A stretch of DNA of 64,000 nt from Prolixibacteraceae bacterium (GTDB lineage Bacteria > Bacteroidota > Bacteroidia > Bacteroidales > Prolixibacteraceae). The notes below the pieces were generated by a model. It did not search any database. It saw nothing but the letters and a program-made list of their open reading frames with translations, and had not been told where the DNA came from. Of the stretch, positions 54,774-63,850 are shown in pieces. The stretch's first letter is position 1. Every line of letters starts with the position of its first letter. The stretch spans positions 1-64,000 of the forward strand of contig CANJNY010000004.1 in assembly GCA_947475715.1 (NCBI GenBank). The letters are read 5' to 3'. The position numbers were made by a program, and so were the translations under genes.

Positions 54774-57230
54774 ATGAATATCTCATACAGCTGGCTAAAA
54801 GATTATCTTAATTTTGAACTCTCTCCCGCCGAAGTTGCGGCCACATTAACACAACTTGGACTTGAAACAGGAAGTATCGACGAAGTTGAATCTGTTAAGG
54901 GTGGATTAAAGGGACTTGTCGTGGGGGAGGTTATCACATGCCATAAACATCCAAATTCAGACCACTTAAGTGTAACAACGGTGAATGTAGGAAGTGGCGA
55001 AAACCTCCCGATCGTCTGTGGAGCACCTAATGTTGCAGCTGGCCAAAAGGTTATTGTTGCCATTGTTGGAACGGTGTTATACAATGGAGACGAACAATTT
55101 ACTATCCAGAAGTCCAAGATCAGAGGTGAAGTATCGATGGGTATGATCTGTGCAGAGGATGAGATAGGAATTGGCCACGATCACAACGGCATTTTGGTTT
55201 TAAATAGCGAAGCTGTTCCCGGAACTCCTGCCAGTGAGTATTTCAATATCCAGTCAGATTTCGTCCTTGAAGTCGACCTGACTCCAAACCGCATTGACAG
55301 CGCTTCACACATTGGCATCGCACGTGATTTGTCTGCTTTTCTAAGCCAAAAAGAGACTATTCCTTATACACGCCCTGAGATCGGATCATTTCTAATCGAA
55401 AATCAGAAACTTCAGATATCAGTCACCGTTGAGAATACAGAGGCTTGCCCAAGATACAGTGGTTTAACTATTTCAGATATCAAAGTAGCCCCTTCGCCTG
55501 AATGGCTTCAAAACAGGCTTAAAGCAATTGGTCAGAATCCGATTAATAATATTGTGGATATCACCAATTATATCCTGCACGAAACAGGCCAACCGCTTCA
55601 TGCGTTTGATGCCGCCGAAATAAAAGGGAATCAGGTGATTGTAAAGACTCTTGATGCTGGAACAAAATTCATCACATTGGATGGCGTTGAACACGAATTA
55701 TCGGATAAAGACCTCATGATCTGCAGCGCCAATGAACCAATGTGTATTGGTGGCGTTTTTGGTGGATTACATTCAGGTGTAAAGGAGAGTACAACCGCTA
55801 TCTTTCTGGAGAGTGCCTTCTTTAATCCGGTTTTCATCCGTAAGACTGCCCGCAGGCATGGCTTAAATACCGACGCCTCATTCCGCTTCGAACGGGGTGT
55901 TGATCCCAACGAAACACTCTATGCATTAAAACGGGCAGCATTGCTTATTAAAGAGATCGCAGGGGGTACAATCTCCTCTGAGATTATCGATATTATTGGC
56001 GACCCTTCAATCCTGGATTTTTTTCCGGTTGAAGTAACCTGGACTAACATCAGCCGACTCATCGGTAAGGAACTACCTAAAGAGACCATTAAACGGATAC
56101 TTAACTCCCTTGAAATCAAAATCATACAAGAGACAGCCGAGGGGTTAAGCCTCTCTGTACCACCCTACCGCGTAGATGTAAAAAGAGAGGTAGATATTAT
56201 TGAAGAGATCCTCCGGATTTACGGTTATAATAATGTTGAACCAAACAAAGCGATAAAGGCTTCGATTCAGCATGCCGACCATCCCGATAAGATGAAATTG
56301 CAGAACCTGATCTCTGAAATCTTCACTGCAAGAGGATTTAATGAAATCATGTCCAACTCGCTGACTAAACGCTCCTATTACGAACATCTTGAAACTTTCG
56401 CGGCAGCAAATAGCGTACAACTTTTTAATCCGTTAAGCAGCGATCTCAATGCAATGCGTCAGACACTGATCTTTGGCGGGCTCGAAGCGATTAACAGAAA
56501 CACCAACTTCCGTAATGCCGATCTTCGGTTATATGAATTCGGAAATGTTTACCAATTTGATGGAAGTAAAACTTATGAAAATCCGGTAAAAAACTACTCC
56601 GAATCAGAACATATTGGCATCTGGGTTACTGGCAGCAAAGAGACCGGGAACTGGAATCTTAAAGAGGAGCCCACCTCTTTTTTTACCTTGAAAGCAAATA
56701 TTGAAAATATCCTCACCCGAATTGGTCTGAATCCGGCAAAATGTGTCATAGAATCATTCTCAAATGATCTCTTTTCTGAAGGGTTAGAGTTTCGGGTAAA
56801 TAATATTTTGATCGGACAGATTGGATATGTTAGTCGGACAATTCTAAAAAACCTCAATATCGACGTGAACGTATGGTATGGTGATCTAAACTGGACTGCA
56901 ATTTTAAAGGCAATCAAAAATAATAAGGTAACCTATACCCCACTGATGAAATATCCGGAAGTAAAACGCGATTTGGCATTACTATTGGATAAAGAGATAA
57001 AATTCAGTACCATAAAAGCACTTGCCTATAGAACTGAAAAGCAAATATTACGCAATGTCAATATCTTTGATGTCTATGAAGGTGCGAACCTGCCCGCAGG
57101 CAAAAAATCTTATGCTGTGAGCTTCATCCTTCAGGACGAAGAAAAAACACTCAATGACAAGCAGATAGAAAAAACGATGAGCCGACTAATCAGCGTTTAC
57201 GAACGTGAAGCAGGGGCGCAGATTCGTTGA
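54774..57230 (+). CDS. pheT: Phenylalanine-tRNA ligase beta subunit
   Basis: 818 residues. Domains in order: EMAP-like tRNA binding (about 40-150, CHKHPNSDHLSVTTV), B3/B4 (about 210-390), B5 (about 400-475), core (about 490-690) and the FDX-ACB anticodon-binding domain (about 725-818). It pairs with PheS, which is not in the window. It charges the tRNA-Phe encoded at 34758. It is transcribed alone as seen here. Confidence 0.97.
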   Translation: MNISYSWLKDYLNFELSPAEVAATLTQLGLETGSIDEVESVKGGLKGLVVGEVITCHKHPNSDHLSVTTVNVGSGENLPIVCGAPNVAAGQKVIVAIVGTVLYNGDEQFTIQKSKIRGEVSMGMICAEDEIGIGHDHNGILVLNSEAVPGTPASEYFNIQSDFVLEVDLTPNRIDSASHIGIARDLSAFLSQKETIPYTRPEIGSFLIENQKLQISVTVENTEACPRYSGLTISDIKVAPSPEWLQNRLKAIGQNPINNIVDITNYILHETGQPLHAFDAAEIKGNQVIVKTLDAGTKFITLDGVEHELSDKDLMICSANEPMCIGGVFGGLHSGVKESTTAIFLESAFFNPVFIRKTARRHGLNTDASFRFERGVDPNETLYALKRAALLIKEIAGGTISSEIIDIIGDPSILDFFPVEVTWTNISRLIGKELPKETIKRILNSLEIKIIQETAEGLSLSVPPYRVDVKREVDIIEEILRIYGYNNVEPNKAIKASIQHADHPDKMKLQNLISEIFTARGFNEIMSNSLTKRSYYEHLETFAAANSVQLFNPLSSDLNAMRQTLIFGGLEAINRNTNFRNADLRLYEFGNVYQFDGSKTYENPVKNYSESEHIGIWVTGSKETGNWNLKEEPTSFFTLKANIENILTRIGLNPAKCVIESFSNDLFSEGLEFRVNNILIGQIGYVSRTILKNLNIDVNVWYGDLNWTAILKAIKNNKVTYTPLMKYPEVKRDLALLLDKEIKFSTIKALAYRTEKQILRNVNIFDVYEGANLPAGKKSYAVSFILQDEEKTLNDKQIEKTMSRLISVYEREAGAQIR

Positions 57231-57329
57231 GAAGATTAATACATATTCACGGATCTGTAATTTAATCATCGTTAAATCGGTGGAACTTTAAAAGATTTTA
57301 TATGTGGTAAATTTAACATACTGTTTAAT

Positions 57330-60044
57330 ATGAAGCCTCTTCCAAATCTGCTTATTGTTGACGACCTGGTCGAAAACATCTACCTGTTGGAAGTAATTCT
57401 CAGGAAGGTTAAGGTTCGGCTCATTACGGCACTCTCAGGAGCAGAAGCTCTTGAGAAGACAAAGAATGTGGAACTGGCTTTGGCAATTGTTGATGTAAGA
57501 ATGCCCGTAATGGATGGTTTCGAGCTTGCATTACGGTTAAATCAAGACCGGGTTGGTGATAAAGTTCCGGTTATTTTCCTGACTGCCAGTAATTTCAATA
57601 AAACAGAAGTATTTCAGGGGTATGACTCAGGGGCAGTTGATTATATGTCGAAGCCCATTGACAATCATATTCTGCTTTGTAAAATCAATATATTCCTCGA
57701 TCTGTTTAATCAAAAGCAGACCATCATTCTTAATGGATTACAATTAAAAGCTACATCCGATGAATTGACAAGGGTGAATTCAGCCCTTAAAAAGAGTGAA
57801 CGAAGGCTCAGTGACATCATGTACAGCATGGCCGATTGGGTTTGGGAGGTAGATGAGAAAGGTATATATACGTATAGTTCGAAGCGGGGTTCTGATCTTT
57901 TGGGAGTTTCGCGGGAGGAGATTATCGGAAAGACGATGTTCGATTTTGTCCCTTCGGATGAAGTTGAGCGGGCATCGGTTATATTTTCGGAGATCATGTC
58001 CAGTAAAGCAGCAATTAAAGATTTTGAGAGCTGGAATATTGGAAAAAACGGGGAGCGGATCTGCCTTTTAACAAATGGCGTTCCCATTATTGATGAGGAG
58101 GGTAATTTTAAAGGTTACCGGGGTATAGCCAAAGATATAACAGAGCGCAAGTGTGCCGAAGCTGCACTTAAGGAGAGCGAAGAGAAATTCCGCTCAGTAA
58201 CACAATCAGCAAATGATGCCATTATTACTTCAGATAGTTCAGGAATTATAACAGACTGGAATGATGCCGCCGAAAAAATATTTGGTTATACCGAATTTGA
58301 GATTACCGGAAAAAATCTCTCTATTATTCTTCCCCTGCGTTTCCATCAGTTATATCTGGAATATATTGGAGAAAATTTAAAAAATAAGGAATTTGAAACA
58401 TTGTTTAAAACCTTTGAGATTAGTGGATTACGAAAAAACAAAGAAGAATTCCCATTAGAATTATCGCTGGCACAATGGGAAACAGATTCAGGACGGTATT
58501 TTACCGGCATCATTCGGGATATTACACGGCGCAAGCGAGCTGAGGAGGAGATAAAGCAGGCAAGCAACTTTTTGGACTCCATTATTGAGAATATTCCCCA
58601 TATGATATTTATTAAAGACGCTAAAAATCTAAGGTTTGTAAGATTTAACAAGGCAGCTGAGAATCTTCTTGGGATTGTAAAAGATGATATATTAGGCAAA
58701 AATGATTTTGACCTTTTTCCAAACAAGCAGGCTGAAGTTATTGTAGCTAAGGACAGAGAAGTGCTGGACAAAAGGGAGATGATGGTAATTAAAGCAGAAT
58801 CATTACCAACCAGGCACGATGGAATCCGGATCTTACATACCAAAAAAGTTCCCATCTTGGATGAGCAAGGTGTTCCCAAATATCTGCTCGGAATATCTGA
58901 GGATATCACAGAACAAAAGATGTCAGAGCAAGCGCTTAAAATAAGTGAGGAGAAATACCGGACGATGGTAAATAACTCCCCTGACGGAATTCTTCTTGTG
59001 AACATGAATGGAATAATAACAGAAGCTTCCGGAATAGGACTCGAACTGTTGGGAGCTGACAATAAGGAGGATCTGGTGGGTAAAAATTTTCATGCTTTTG
59101 TCCCTTCTGACGAGAACGATGCCATTAAAGATGTCTTTGAAAAGACAATGAATGATGGGATCTGCCAGAATTTTGAGATTAAAATCAGGAAGAAAAACAA
59201 ATCGATATTTTTAAGCGAAATAAGCTCAACACTAATACAGGATAACCAGGGGCAACCCATCTCGGTAATGATTGCGATCAGGGATATCTCCTTCAGAAAG
59301 AAATTAGAGACCAAACAGATCCATGCCGACAGAATGGCTAATCTTGGCGAAATGGCTTCGGGGATTGCTCATGAAATCAATCAGCCCTTAAACATTATTT
59401 CGATGGTAATGGATCGGATCTTGTACGAAACCTCAAAAAATGAGGTGATAGATATCGAATTCCTCAAAACTAAATCAGATAAAATTTTTGAAAATATTAT
59501 CCGTATCCGAAATATCATTGATCATGTCAGGGCTTTTTCCAGAAGCCATGAAAATTTTGTATTAACGGCATTTGATATCAATAAAACCATTGAAAATGCC
59601 GTTTCGCTAATCTCTGAGCAATTCAAACATCTGGGAATCAAGTTATCCCTTGAGTTAAGTACCGAAATTCCACCCTTCGTGGGGAATACCTACAAATTTG
59701 AACAGGTAATTATCAACCTGCTTACCAATGCAAAAGATGCAGTAATGGAGAAGAGAACCAAACAGCAGGAATACTCTGAACCATCGATTACAATTAAAAC
59801 CGCATCTCATAAAAGAACAATAATTACCGAAATAATTGATAATGGGAGCGGTGTTAATGATGATATCATACATAACATCATGCTCCCCTTTTTCACCACC
59901 AAAGAGGAGGGGAAAGGGACCGGACTTGGATTGTCAATTTGTTATCAGATTATTAAAGAGATGAATGGAATTATTGATATTACCAGTGATCCTTTAATTG
60001 GAACAACAATTAAGGTGGTATTGAATATTCCAAACGAAAAATAA
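57330..60044 (+). CDS. Soluble hybrid histidine kinase with N-terminal receiver and four PAS domains
   Basis: 904 residues without membrane segments. Order: receiver domain (about 5-125, phospho-acceptor D55 in AIVDVRMP), PAS 1 (about 155-275), PAS 2 (about 285-405), PAS 3 (about 415-535), PAS 4 (about 545-660), HisKA with H681 (SGIAHEINQPLN) and HATPase with NLLTNAKDA, DNGSG and GTGLGLS. It senses an intracellular signal and passes phosphate to the response regulator encoded 2 bp downstream. The receiver at the N-terminus may take phosphate from another kinase, making the system a relay input. Confidence 0.95.
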   Translation: MKPLPNLLIVDDLVENIYLLEVILRKVKVRLITALSGAEALEKTKNVELALAIVDVRMPVMDGFELALRLNQDRVGDKVPVIFLTASNFNKTEVFQGYDSGAVDYMSKPIDNHILLCKINIFLDLFNQKQTIILNGLQLKATSDELTRVNSALKKSERRLSDIMYSMADWVWEVDEKGIYTYSSKRGSDLLGVSREEIIGKTMFDFVPSDEVERASVIFSEIMSSKAAIKDFESWNIGKNGERICLLTNGVPIIDEEGNFKGYRGIAKDITERKCAEAALKESEEKFRSVTQSANDAIITSDSSGIITDWNDAAEKIFGYTEFEITGKNLSIILPLRFHQLYLEYIGENLKNKEFETLFKTFEISGLRKNKEEFPLELSLAQWETDSGRYFTGIIRDITRRKRAEEEIKQASNFLDSIIENIPHMIFIKDAKNLRFVRFNKAAENLLGIVKDDILGKNDFDLFPNKQAEVIVAKDREVLDKREMMVIKAESLPTRHDGIRILHTKKVPILDEQGVPKYLLGISEDITEQKMSEQALKISEEKYRTMVNNSPDGILLVNMNGIITEASGIGLELLGADNKEDLVGKNFHAFVPSDENDAIKDVFEKTMNDGICQNFEIKIRKKNKSIFLSEISSTLIQDNQGQPISVMIAIRDISFRKKLETKQIHADRMANLGEMASGIAHEINQPLNIISMVMDRILYETSKNEVIDIEFLKTKSDKIFENIIRIRNIIDHVRAFSRSHENFVLTAFDINKTIENAVSLISEQFKHLGIKLSLELSTEIPPFVGNTYKFEQVIINLLTNAKDAVMEKRTKQQEYSEPSITIKTASHKRTIITEIIDNGSGVNDDIIHNIMLPFFTTKEEGKGTGLGLSICYQIIKEMNGIIDITSDPLIGTTIKVVLNIPNEK

Positions 60045-60046
60045 AA

Positions 60047-61438
60047 ATGGAGAAAAAGGAAAGAATAAAGATCCTGATTTTAGATGACGAGAAGCAGTTC
60101 ACGGAAGAGCTAAGCGGCTTCTTTGATGATTCTGAATATCAGGCATTTGAAGCAAACACTGCCAGCGAAGGCAAAAAAATATTGAGCAATCACGAAATTG
60201 ACCTCCTAATTCTGGATGTGAGGCTCCCCGGAGTCAACGGGCTTGATATTCTGAAAGAGGTGAAGATCCAATATCCCTCAATGGAAGTGATTATCATTTC
60301 TGCTCACGGTGACATGGATACCGTAATAAAGGCTATTCGACTTGGTGCATTCGATTATTTGCGCAAACCTTTCCGCTTTATCGATATTCAGATTGCAATT
60401 GAGCGAACCCAGAAATATCTTCAGATGCAACGGTTGCTCAAGCGGATGGAAGAGAAGAACTCCCTGATTTCCAAATCACTTGAAGAAAAAATTGACCGTC
60501 AATTTATTGGTGTCAGTCCGCAAATTCTCAAAGTATTTGAGCAATCAGTAACAGCTGCCCATTACCCTGATGCAAACGTGCTCATTACCGGTGAGAGTGG
60601 GACAGGAAAAGAGAACATCGCCAGAATTATTCACTATTCAAGTCCACGAAAAGATCATCTTTTGTGTGCTGTTAACAGCAGTGCAATTACCGATTCGTTA
60701 CTCGAGAGTGAATTCTTTGGTCACAAAAAAGGATCTTTTACCGGAGCCATCGCCGATAAGATGGGTTTTTTTGAAGTATGCAACAAGGGCACTTTATTCC
60801 TGGACGAAATTGCCGATATGCCTTTAAATCTTCAGGCCAAGCTTTTGCGTACCACCGAAGAGAAGGTGATTACACGGGTTGGCGATACAATCCCCATCCA
60901 TACTGATTTTCGGGTCATCTCAGCCACTAATCAGGATCTTGAAAAACTTGTCGATAAAAAGCAATTCAGACTGGACCTGCTGCACAGGCTAAATACCCTG
61001 CATATCCATATCCCCCCTTTACGCGAACGTCCAGATGATATTAAGCCGTTGCTAATCCATTTTGTTGAGATCTATTCAAATAAGTTTAATAAACCTGCTA
61101 TTCGAATCTCAAAAGAGGTATTTAATGTGCTTCAGAAATACGATTTTCCGGGAAATGTGAGGGAATTAAGGAATATGACCGAAAGGGCAATAATCCTTTG
61201 TAAAAGCAATTTACTTGAAGTCTCTGATTTTCCCATGAAAACAAATAAACCGGAATTTTCCAAACCGGATGATGACATGATTACTCTGAAAACCAACGAA
61301 ATGACAATGATTCACAAAGCTCTGAAAATCTGCAATTTCAATCAGAGCGCAGCCGCTGATCTGCTTGGCATAACCCGTGATGCCCTGATCCGCAAAATGA
61401 AAAAATATGATATTGCTGTCAGCAAAATCGATGAGTAA
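60047..61438 (+). CDS. NtrC-family sigma-54-dependent response regulator
   Basis: 463 residues. Receiver (about 6-120, D57 in LILDVRLPG), AAA+ sigma-54 interaction domain (about 155-390) with Walker A GESGTGKE, sigma-54 contact loop GSFTGA (usually GAFTGA) and Walker B LFLDEI, then a Fis-type HTH (about 420-455, NFNQSAAADLLGITRDALIRKM). It activates promoters recognised by sigma-54. A perfect such promoter lies about 460 bp downstream. Translation is coupled to the kinase gene by a 2-bp gap. Confidence 0.96.
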   Translation: MEKKERIKILILDDEKQFTEELSGFFDDSEYQAFEANTASEGKKILSNHEIDLLILDVRLPGVNGLDILKEVKIQYPSMEVIIISAHGDMDTVIKAIRLGAFDYLRKPFRFIDIQIAIERTQKYLQMQRLLKRMEEKNSLISKSLEEKIDRQFIGVSPQILKVFEQSVTAAHYPDANVLITGESGTGKENIARIIHYSSPRKDHLLCAVNSSAITDSLLESEFFGHKKGSFTGAIADKMGFFEVCNKGTLFLDEIADMPLNLQAKLLRTTEEKVITRVGDTIPIHTDFRVISATNQDLEKLVDKKQFRLDLLHRLNTLHIHIPPLRERPDDIKPLLIHFVEIYSNKFNKPAIRISKEVFNVLQKYDFPGNVRELRNMTERAIILCKSNLLEVSDFPMKTNKPEFSKPDDDMITLKTNEMTMIHKALKICNFNQSAAADLLGITRDALIRKMKKYDIAVSKIDE

Positions 61439-61488
61439 TCCCTCCGGGCGTTTATAAAGTCCCCAAACGGTTCAGAATATAATTTAGT

Positions 61489-61547
61489 AAAAGGGTGATC
61501 TGCGGAGTGTGTGTTACTTAAACATGCAGTCGATCACCTTTATTTTT
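61489..61547 (+). terminator. Probable terminator of the kinase-regulator operon
   Basis: AAAAGGGTGATC (61489-61500) pairs with GATCACCTTT (61532-61541) with one bulge, around a 31-base loop that may extend the stem (CTGC/GCAG). It is followed by ATTTTTG. Confidence 0.5.
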
Positions 61548-61740
61548 GTTGTAATTATCCTTCACTTATACTTCCTGTCATTGGCGGCAGTTGAAAAAAC
61601 AGACCTTTTTTTATGCATCTGCTTCAAAGAATCTAAAGGGTGCTCCAAAATGGTGGGTTGAAAATTCGAATTGTCGTTTATGTTTCACCTTACCCTTTAA
61701 AAATTGAGGTGAATTGGCAGTTTCAGACCTGGCTTATTTC

Positions 61741-61761
61741 CGCACACCTGTGCGTTTTTTT
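61741..61761 (+). terminator. Orphan rho-independent terminator
   Basis: CGCAC (61741-61745), loop ACCT, GTGCG (61750-61754), then seven T. It is about 300 bp after the regulator stop, beyond an earlier hairpin, and has no annotated gene in front. It could end a read-through transcript or a small RNA from 61550 onwards. Confidence 0.65.
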
Positions 61762-61769
61762 CAATTAGA

Positions 61770-61891
61770 ATTGCCTGATTATTAACTCAAGTAATTCACC
61801 CGTATTTTATTTTTAAAAATAATCAACCCCTTAATTCACTCTATTATTGCCTATTAGACTTTACTTTCAGTGCTAATTTTACTGATTATTA
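61770..61891. repeat. Direct repeats upstream of the sigma-54 promoter
   Basis: CTGATTATTA occurs at 61775-61784 and 61882-61891. ATTGCCTGATTA (61770-61781) has a close copy, ATTGCCTATTA, at 61846-61856. Such repeats 40-130 bp before a sigma-54 promoter are candidate binding sites for the NtrC-type activator. The copy at 61882-61891 abuts the -24 element and is less likely to be an enhancer site. Confidence 0.4.
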
Positions 61892-61896
61892 TTTTT

Positions 61897-61911
61897 TGGC
61901 CCGCTCTTTGC
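61897..61911 (+). promoter_or_regulatory. Sigma-54 promoter (-24/-12) for the downstream operon
   Basis: TGGCCCGCTCTTTGC fits the sigma-54 consensus TGGCNCG, 4 bp, TTGC with the invariant GG and GC at the correct distance. Transcription should start near 61923, giving a leader of about 70 bases before the ATG at 61994. The adjacent NtrC-family gene makes this a likely regulatory target. Confidence 0.8.
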
Positions 61912-61993
61912 CTTGTACCATTACAAATGAGATAAAATATTCCAGATCTTATTTTAAAACAGAATCGAACATACTCATCAGGAGATAAAAATT

Positions 61994-62209
61994 ATGAAAC
62001 TAGAATCAAAAGTACTCGATTATATCAATGAACATCTGCAAGGGGTAAGGATTTCCGATATGGAGGCTCCACTTGGTGAAAGCAGAATGATCCTTGGGTT
62101 CGTGGCAAAAAATCTAATTAACCAGGGGAAGATCGTAAAAATTGAAAATAGTTATTATCCAAATCATGTAACACACTTTAGCGGTCCGAAAAATTTACAC
62201 AGTCCATAG
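61994..62209 (+). CDS. Small winged-helix-like protein
   Basis: 71 residues with a winged helix-turn-helix pattern: SKVLDYINEHLQGVRISDME, then RMILGFVAKNLINQGKIVKIEN with a short wing and YYP end. This type of small protein is common in Bacteroidota. It is preceded by AGGAGA 8 bp before the ATG, an unusually good ribosome site for this phylum. It is the first gene after the sigma-54 promoter and may fine-tune the same operon; DNA binding is not shown. Confidence 0.75.
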   Translation: MKLESKVLDYINEHLQGVRISDMEAPLGESRMILGFVAKNLINQGKIVKIENSYYPNHVTHFSGPKNLHSP

Positions 62210-62368
62210 ATTCGCATGACAAACCAGAGAGATGCAAAGTCATAACAAGGGAACCCGCATATCATCCCGGTTTGCTTTTCACTATCAGATAATGGGAAAC
62301 AAACAGCACTATGCAAATAAAAATTAAACGATCATTTTAAATTTTAAAAATCTTTAAATCAAATTATT

Positions 62369-62941
62369 ATGAAAAATTCAATCGTTATTTTAGCAGTTGC
62401 CGCATTGATTGCCGGCTTTTCAGGAAAAACAATGGCTCAGGATAATGGAACTGCAGGACATGCAATCAATTACACGCTGCCTTCTATGCACATCATGAAT
62501 TTGCAAAATACTGTTGCGAAACCGGTTTTAACCTTTGCTGCACCTGCCACAGCCGGAGCAAAAATTGCCGCAGTAACCAATGAGCTTTCATGGATCAATG
62601 TCACCTCAATTATTACTACCGGTAAGACTAAAACAATCCAGGTTTCAAGAACAGGTACAATTCCGGCAGGAACAACCTTAACAGTTATCGCTGCTGCAGC
62701 TTCTGCAAATGGAAACGGCTCCTTTGGCACACCGGTTGGCACTGCGGTTGATGTAACTACGACCGGAACAGGTCAGGACCTGATTACCGGAATCGGAAGT
62801 TGCTGGACTGATGCAGGAGTTGGAATGGGTTATAAACTTACTTATAACTGGTCAGTTGATGCTGCATATGCAACAGGACTTGTCGCCGCAGCTTCCGCTA
62901 CAGCAGTTACACTTACCTATACAATTTCTGAAACGCTGTAA
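62369..62941 (+). CDS. Small secreted Ala/Thr-rich beta protein, putative surface or pilus-like subunit
   Basis: 190 residues with a signal peptide (cleavage after about A23, GKTMAQDN). The mature part is rich in Ala, Thr, Gly and Val and looks all-beta; it has one cysteine (GSCWTDAG) and ends VTLTYTISETL. The end is reminiscent of DUF4402 and WxL-type secreted domains, where ATLTYT-like last strands occur, but I cannot assign the family. It is followed by a chaperone-like protein, which suggests a secreted structural subunit. Confidence 0.7.
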   Translation: MKNSIVILAVAALIAGFSGKTMAQDNGTAGHAINYTLPSMHIMNLQNTVAKPVLTFAAPATAGAKIAAVTNELSWINVTSIITTGKTKTIQVSRTGTIPAGTTLTVIAAAASANGNGSFGTPVGTAVDVTTTGTGQDLITGIGSCWTDAGVGMGYKLTYNWSVDAAYATGLVAAASATAVTLTYTISETL

Positions 62942-62979
62942 ACAGAAAGAGGAAAAACAAAGGTGCCAATTTAATTAAT

Positions 62980-63012
62980 GATACTGTTTTACCTTCCTGG
63001 TAAAACAGTATC
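62980..63012 (+). terminator. Strong hairpin between the secreted protein and the chaperone-like gene
   Basis: GATACTGTTTTACC (62980-62993) pairs exactly with GGTAAAACAGTATC (62999-63012) around a 5-base loop. No T tract follows. It could be a partial terminator or an mRNA stabiliser, raising the level of the upstream gene relative to the downstream gene, as in pilin operons. Confidence 0.6.
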
Positions 63013-63055
63013 ACCTTATTCAGCTTCAAACTCAAACTAATAAAAAACACATACC

Positions 63056-63850
63056 ATGAAGGCTAAAAATATTCTTTTAATCGTTGTGATCTTAGGTTTA
63101 ATGCCTTTCAGGATATTAGCCGGCTTTGAAGTCGTCGGAAGCCTGACAAACAAATATGTCGCACAAAAAGGTGAAAGATATTCTGCAACCTTAAAAGTGA
63201 GAAACATCGGGGATACAGAACAGGAAGTAAAGCTTTATCTTCGCGATTATGTATTTGATTATCAAGGCGCTTCATTATACAATGAGCCAGGTACATTGAA
63301 ACGGTCAAACGCTACATGGATACAATACAGTCCTAAGACCATTTTTCTTAAAGGGAATGAGATCAAAGATGTACTACTGGAAATAAATGTTCCTCAGGGC
63401 GATTCCCTTTCAGGAACTTATTGGAGTGTACTTATGGTAGAAGGGGTGGGACAGATAGATCCAAGTTCTAAAGGACAATTAAGTATTAATGAGTCGGTTC
63501 GTTATGCAGTTCAGATCATTACCAATATTGGCAAAACGGGGACAGGACAGCTGGAATTTGAGAATCCAGGGATCGTAACCGATAATAATAAAACATATTT
63601 TGATTTTGTATTAATCAATACAGGTGAGCGATTGATTTCACCGGACGTTTCGATGGAGCTGTTTGATGAAACGACGGGGAATTCGTTAAAACTTTTAAAA
63701 GCCCCCAAAAATGGGATGTATCCGACCACTTCAACAAAATGGAGATTTTCGATGGACGGGATACCAACGGGAAAAAACTATAAAGCAATTATAGTTGCAG
63801 ATGGTGCGGGAGAGGATGTATTTGGACTGGAATACACCATAGCACTTTAG
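63056..63850 (+). CDS. Secreted Ig-like chaperone-type protein (DUF916-like)
   Basis: 264 residues with a signal peptide (cleavage after about A22). An N-terminal Ig-like domain (about 25-130) has the pattern GERYSATLKVRNIGDTEQEVKLYLRDYVFDY, then SGTYWSVLMVEG, like DUF916 and fimbrial-chaperone first domains. A second beta domain runs about 140-264. The basic cleft residues of classical PapD chaperones are not clearly seen. The likely partner is the small secreted protein just upstream. It has no membrane anchor at the C-terminus. Confidence 0.7.
   Translation: MKAKNILLIVVILGLMPFRILAGFEVVGSLTNKYVAQKGERYSATLKVRNIGDTEQEVKLYLRDYVFDYQGASLYNEPGTLKRSNATWIQYSPKTIFLKGNEIKDVLLEINVPQGDSLSGTYWSVLMVEGVGQIDPSSKGQLSINESVRYAVQIITNIGKTGTGQLEFENPGIVTDNNKTYFDFVLINTGERLISPDVSMELFDETTGNSLKLLKAPKNGMYPTTSTKWRFSMDGIPTGKNYKAIIVADGAGEDVFGLEYTIAL

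Larger units (their letters stand above)
61439..61993. other. 555-bp regulatory gap with two terminators and a sigma-54 promoter
   Basis: Left part: terminator-like hairpin of the regulator operon (61489-61547). Middle: sequence of about 180 bp that can fold and ends in a second, classical terminator (61741-61761). Right part: direct repeats and the sigma-54 promoter at 61897-61911. No ORF above about 25 codons looks real. Confidence 0.6.

Noticed and set aside
58346-59062. 238-codon minus-strand frame opposite the histidine kinase
   Set aside because: Shadow frame, Ser/Ile-rich, no start context, and the kinase PAS domains on the other strand explain the region.
61561-61680. Other TGGC words in the 61.5-61.8 kb gap as sigma-54 promoters
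   Set aside because: They lack TTGC at the required distance; only 61897-61911 fits.
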